Shown: positions 61,350 to 64,000 of the stretch, in pieces
Position numbering within the stretch: position 1 is the stretch's first letter
Layout: each line of letters opens with the position of its first letter
NCBI RefSeq assembly: GCF_001708935.1
Contig: NZ_MASI01000004.1
Coordinates: 1-64,000, forward strand
DNA length: 64,000 nucleotides
Reading direction: 5' to 3'
Source of the DNA: Methyloligella halotolerans
Lineage (GTDB): Bacteria > Pseudomonadota > Alphaproteobacteria > Rhizobiales > Methyloligellaceae
The notes under the pieces: model-generated
Seen by the model: only the letters and a program-made list of their open reading frames with translations
Told to the model about the DNA's origin: nothing
The model's database searches: none
Program-made: the position numbers and the translations under genes

Positions 61350-62106
61350 GCTGGTGCCTGGTCGCAGCAGCAAGTCTGCTGCGAAAGGTGAAGCTGCCGC
61401 GTCGCAAGAAGCGCCGCGGGACAAGACAGGTGCGCCTGCGCCCGCGAAGCCGCCGGCCGCGAAGGCGGGCGGCCACCGGCCCAAGCTGGTGCTCGCCAGC
61501 GCGTCCCCGCGCCGTCTGCGCCTTTTGGAGCAGGCCGGAATCACGCCCGACGGGCTGCGCCCCGCCAATATCGATGAGAGCGCCAAGAAGGGCGAGGCTC
61601 CCCGCCATCTCTGCCGCCGCCTGGCGCGCGGCAAGGCCGAGGCCATCCGCAAGCTGCTGCACTCCGAGCCCGAATTCGAGAATTCCTTCATCCTCGCCGC
61701 CGACACGATCGTCGCCGTGGGCAAGCGCATCCTTGGCAAGGCGGAGAAGGAGCACGAGGCGACCCGCTGCCTGGAGCTGCTCTCCGGCCGCTCTCACCGG
61801 GTCTATAGCGCCATCTGCCTGATTACGCCTTCGGGCCGCATACGAGAGCGCATCGTGGAGACCCGCGTCCGCTTCAAGCGCCTGACGCGCCACGAGATCG
61901 AGGCCTATATCGCGACCGGCCAGTGGCGCGGCAAGGCTGGCGGCTACGCCGTCCAGGGCGTGGCAGGAAGCTTCGTGGTAAAGCTGGTCGGCTCCTATAG
62001 CAACGTGGTGGGGCTGCCCCTCTACGAGACATTGAATTTGCTGTCGGGCGAGGGCTTCCCCATCACCTATTTCTGGCTGAACCGCGTCGAGGTGGAGACC
62101 GCGTGA
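61309..62106 (+). CDS. maf: Maf family nucleotide pyrophosphatase
   Basis: House-cleaning pyrophosphatase for non-canonical or modified nucleotides (Maf/YhdE-YceF family). The core has [19 protein letters not shown] (signature), [67 protein letters not shown] and [13 protein letters not shown]. The 265-residue frame from ATG 61309 overlaps infA by 41 bases and has a Lys/Ala/Pro-rich extension of about 55 residues before the family start. A GTG at 61354 is an alternative, and the true start is uncertain. It ends overlapping yacG (GTGA). Confidence 0.9.
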   Translation: MISPKAVSLTALNKLVPGRSSKSAAKGEAAASQEAPRDKTGAPAPAKPPAAKAGGHRPKLVLASASPRRLRLLEQAGITPDGLRPANIDESAKKGEAPRHLCRRLARGKAEAIRKLLHSEPEFENSFILAADTIVAVGKRILGKAEKEHEATRCLELLSGRSHRVYSAICLITPSGRIRERIVETRVRFKRLTRHEIEAYIATGQWRGKAGGYAVQGVAGSFVVKLVGSYSNVVGLPLYETLNLLSGEGFPITYFWLNRVEVETA

Positions 62107-62312
62107 CGGGCGGCGCGAAGCGAAAATCCGAAGCTCCTGCCGGCGCCAAGGCCAAATGCCCGATCTGCGGCAAGCCGACGGATCCCGAATACCGCCCCTT
62201 CTGCTCCAGACGCTGCGCCGATGTCGACCTCAACCGCTGGCTTTCCGGCCAATATGCGGTCCCCGGCGAACCGGCCGACCAGACTCCGACGGACGAAGAT
62301 AGCGAAGCCTGA
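62103..62312 (+). CDS. yacG: YacG zinc-binding DNA gyrase inhibitor
   Basis: A 69-residue protein with the YacG zinc site [20 protein letters not shown] (CX2C and CX3C), [17 protein letters not shown] and an acidic tail. E. coli YacG binds GyrB and inhibits gyrase. The GTG start overlaps the maf stop, and infA-maf-yacG is a conserved alphaproteobacterial order. Confidence 0.93.
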   Translation: MTGGAKRKSEAPAGAKAKCPICGKPTDPEYRPFCSRRCADVDLNRWLSGQYAVPGEPADQTPTDEDSEA

Positions 62313-62486
62313 TCCGCCGTGGGCGTCCGTGCCTGAGCGCCATCCCTATCGCGAGATTCCAGGGCAAGACGGGAATTGTAGGACAAGACCTGAAGACGGG
62401 TTGCGCAAACCGCGTCTCGTCGCGCTAAGCTCGTTCCCAACGCTTCAGGGAGGGCAACTCCCGAATGACGGAGGGAGGAACGGTCG

Positions 62487-62945
62487 ATGACGGGATGGAG
62501 AGGACGTGCGCTCGCCGCGCTGCTTGCAACACTCGCGGTTCTGATGCCGGCGCTGGCGGCCGCCGAAGGACTGAAGACTCCGAAAGATGCCGTCGAGATC
62601 TTCCGGAAGGCGACGGCGGAGGGCGATGCGGCGGCGATTGCCGATCTTTATGCGCCGAAGGCCACGCTGCTGATGCCCGACGGCAAGGTCGCCACGGGTA
62701 GGGACCAGATCCGCGCCCTAAACGAACGCGTGCTTTCCGCCGGCAAGAACGAGCTCACATTTCGCGACGTGAAGGTTGATGGCGGGGATGCCCGCGCCGT
62801 GATGATCTGGAGCTGGGACCGCAAGATCACCCCGGAGGACGGGGACCCGGTCACCATTCGCGGCCGCTCCATGCTCTACTGGCTGAAGGGCGAGGACGGC
62901 TGGCAGATCGTCGTCGACATGTATCAGCAAGTGCCCCAGCGCTGA
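62487..62945 (+). CDS. Secreted SnoaL/NTF2-like (DUF4440-type) protein
   Basis: A 152-residue protein with a signal peptide (RGRALAALLATLAVLMPALA, cleavage near AAAEG). The mature region is an NTF2-like fold: DAVEIFRKATAEGDAAAIAD, LYAPKATLLMPDGKVATGRD, IRALNERVLSAG and SMLYWLKGEDGWQIVVDMYQ. NTF2-like domains bind small hydrophobic ligands or act as isomerase-type enzymes; no substrate can be named. GGAGGGAGGAACGGTCG precedes the ATG. It lies between yacG and tRNA-Phe. Confidence 0.8.
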   Translation: MTGWRGRALAALLATLAVLMPALAAAEGLKTPKDAVEIFRKATAEGDAAAIADLYAPKATLLMPDGKVATGRDQIRALNERVLSAGKNELTFRDVKVDGGDARAVMIWSWDRKITPEDGDPVTIRGRSMLYWLKGEDGWQIVVDMYQQVPQR

Positions 62946-63099
62946 GCGCAATCGTCAGGCTTCACGCCTCTCGACAGGGCGGGCCTGATTGCCTATAAGC
63001 CCACTTCCTGCTTGGCCCTCGAGGCTTCGATCAGGCGAAATTAACCCGCGTCTGATATGAAAAAGCAGTCGCCCGGGACGCCCAGTCCCGGAGCCGGAT

Positions 63100-64000
<901 letters not shown>

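Overview
This is a GC-rich alphaproteobacterial chromosome segment, most likely from the order Hyphomicrobiales (Rhizobiales). The case rests on a GcrA-type cell-cycle regulator with a perfect CtrA box and GANTC sites upstream, a SAM-II riboswitch ahead of metZ, a class I lysyl-tRNA synthetase, the block murA-DUF2948-hisD-UPF0262-infA-maf-yacG-tRNA-Phe, and families typical of the group (TIGR02186, DUF2849, DUF6460, PodJ-like SEL1 protein). It is mostly ordinary core genome. Only the right edge looks mobile.

Layout. 0-1.8 kb: two small conserved proteins (DUF6494, DUF971) and a PPK2 polyphosphate kinase. 1.9-9.9 kb: a complete phosphate-starvation operon phoR-pstSCAB-phoU-phoB with a Pho box. 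10-11.1 kb: gcrA and its regulatory region. 11.1-15.5 kb: argD-argF-hslO, then argE convergent. 15.6-18.7 kb: metZ under SAM-II control, an AAC(6')-like acetyltransferase, and a double-domain dCTP deaminase. 18.7-24.8 kb: AGCS symporter, radical SAM protein, tRNA-Gly, GT2 glycosyltransferase and a periplasmic binding protein, with REP-like palindromes. 24.9-27.7 kb: small stress or membrane proteins (HdeD, DUF883-like, TerB). 27.9-36.9 kb: lysK; an S24 repressor-nuclease-LprI operon; pyrD; and the ligase-associated repair pair (Lhr-like helicase and PdeM). 37-45.3 kb: TIGR02186 with a TauE/SafE exporter, a PodJ-like polarity protein, YjbQ, an SSS/DUF4212 symporter, mscL. 45.5-53.8 kb: an assimilatory sulfate reduction operon (ferredoxin, cysG, DUF2849, cysI, DUF934-cysH, cysD, cysN, TauE/SafE). 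53.8-56.4 kb: glutaryl-CoA dehydrogenase divergent from a class III CoA-transferase. 56.4-63.2 kb: tRNA-Thr, murA, hisD, infA, maf, yacG, tRNA-Phe. 63.2 kb to the edge: a tyrosine integrase pointing at tRNA-Phe, probably one end of an integrated element.

How the genes work together. The Pho operon senses, imports and regulates phosphate, with polyphosphate metabolism next door. The cys operon activates sulfate to APS (CysDN), reduces APS to sulfite (CysH with the [4Fe-4S] cysteine signature), reduces sulfite to sulfide with siroheme (CysI, CysG) and can export surplus anion (TSUP). MetZ then fixes sulfide into homocysteine under SAM feedback.

The most important caution concerns sequence quality. 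Four features (pstB, the cysI end, murA and the tRNA-Thr acceptor stem) are each broken by the apparent loss of one G or C from a short homopolymer. Because murA and a normal tRNA-Thr are expected to be essential, sequencing or assembly error is the simplest explanation. The apparent 948-residue CysI-DUF934-CysH fusion is therefore partly artefactual, although the inner DUF934-CysH fusion looks real. I found no CRISPR array, rRNA, complete prophage or obviously unknown multi-gene defence system. The least characterised candidates are the S24 repressor/secreted nuclease/LprI operon, the TIGR02186-TSUP pair and the GT2 enzyme with an N-terminal regulatory-looking domain.
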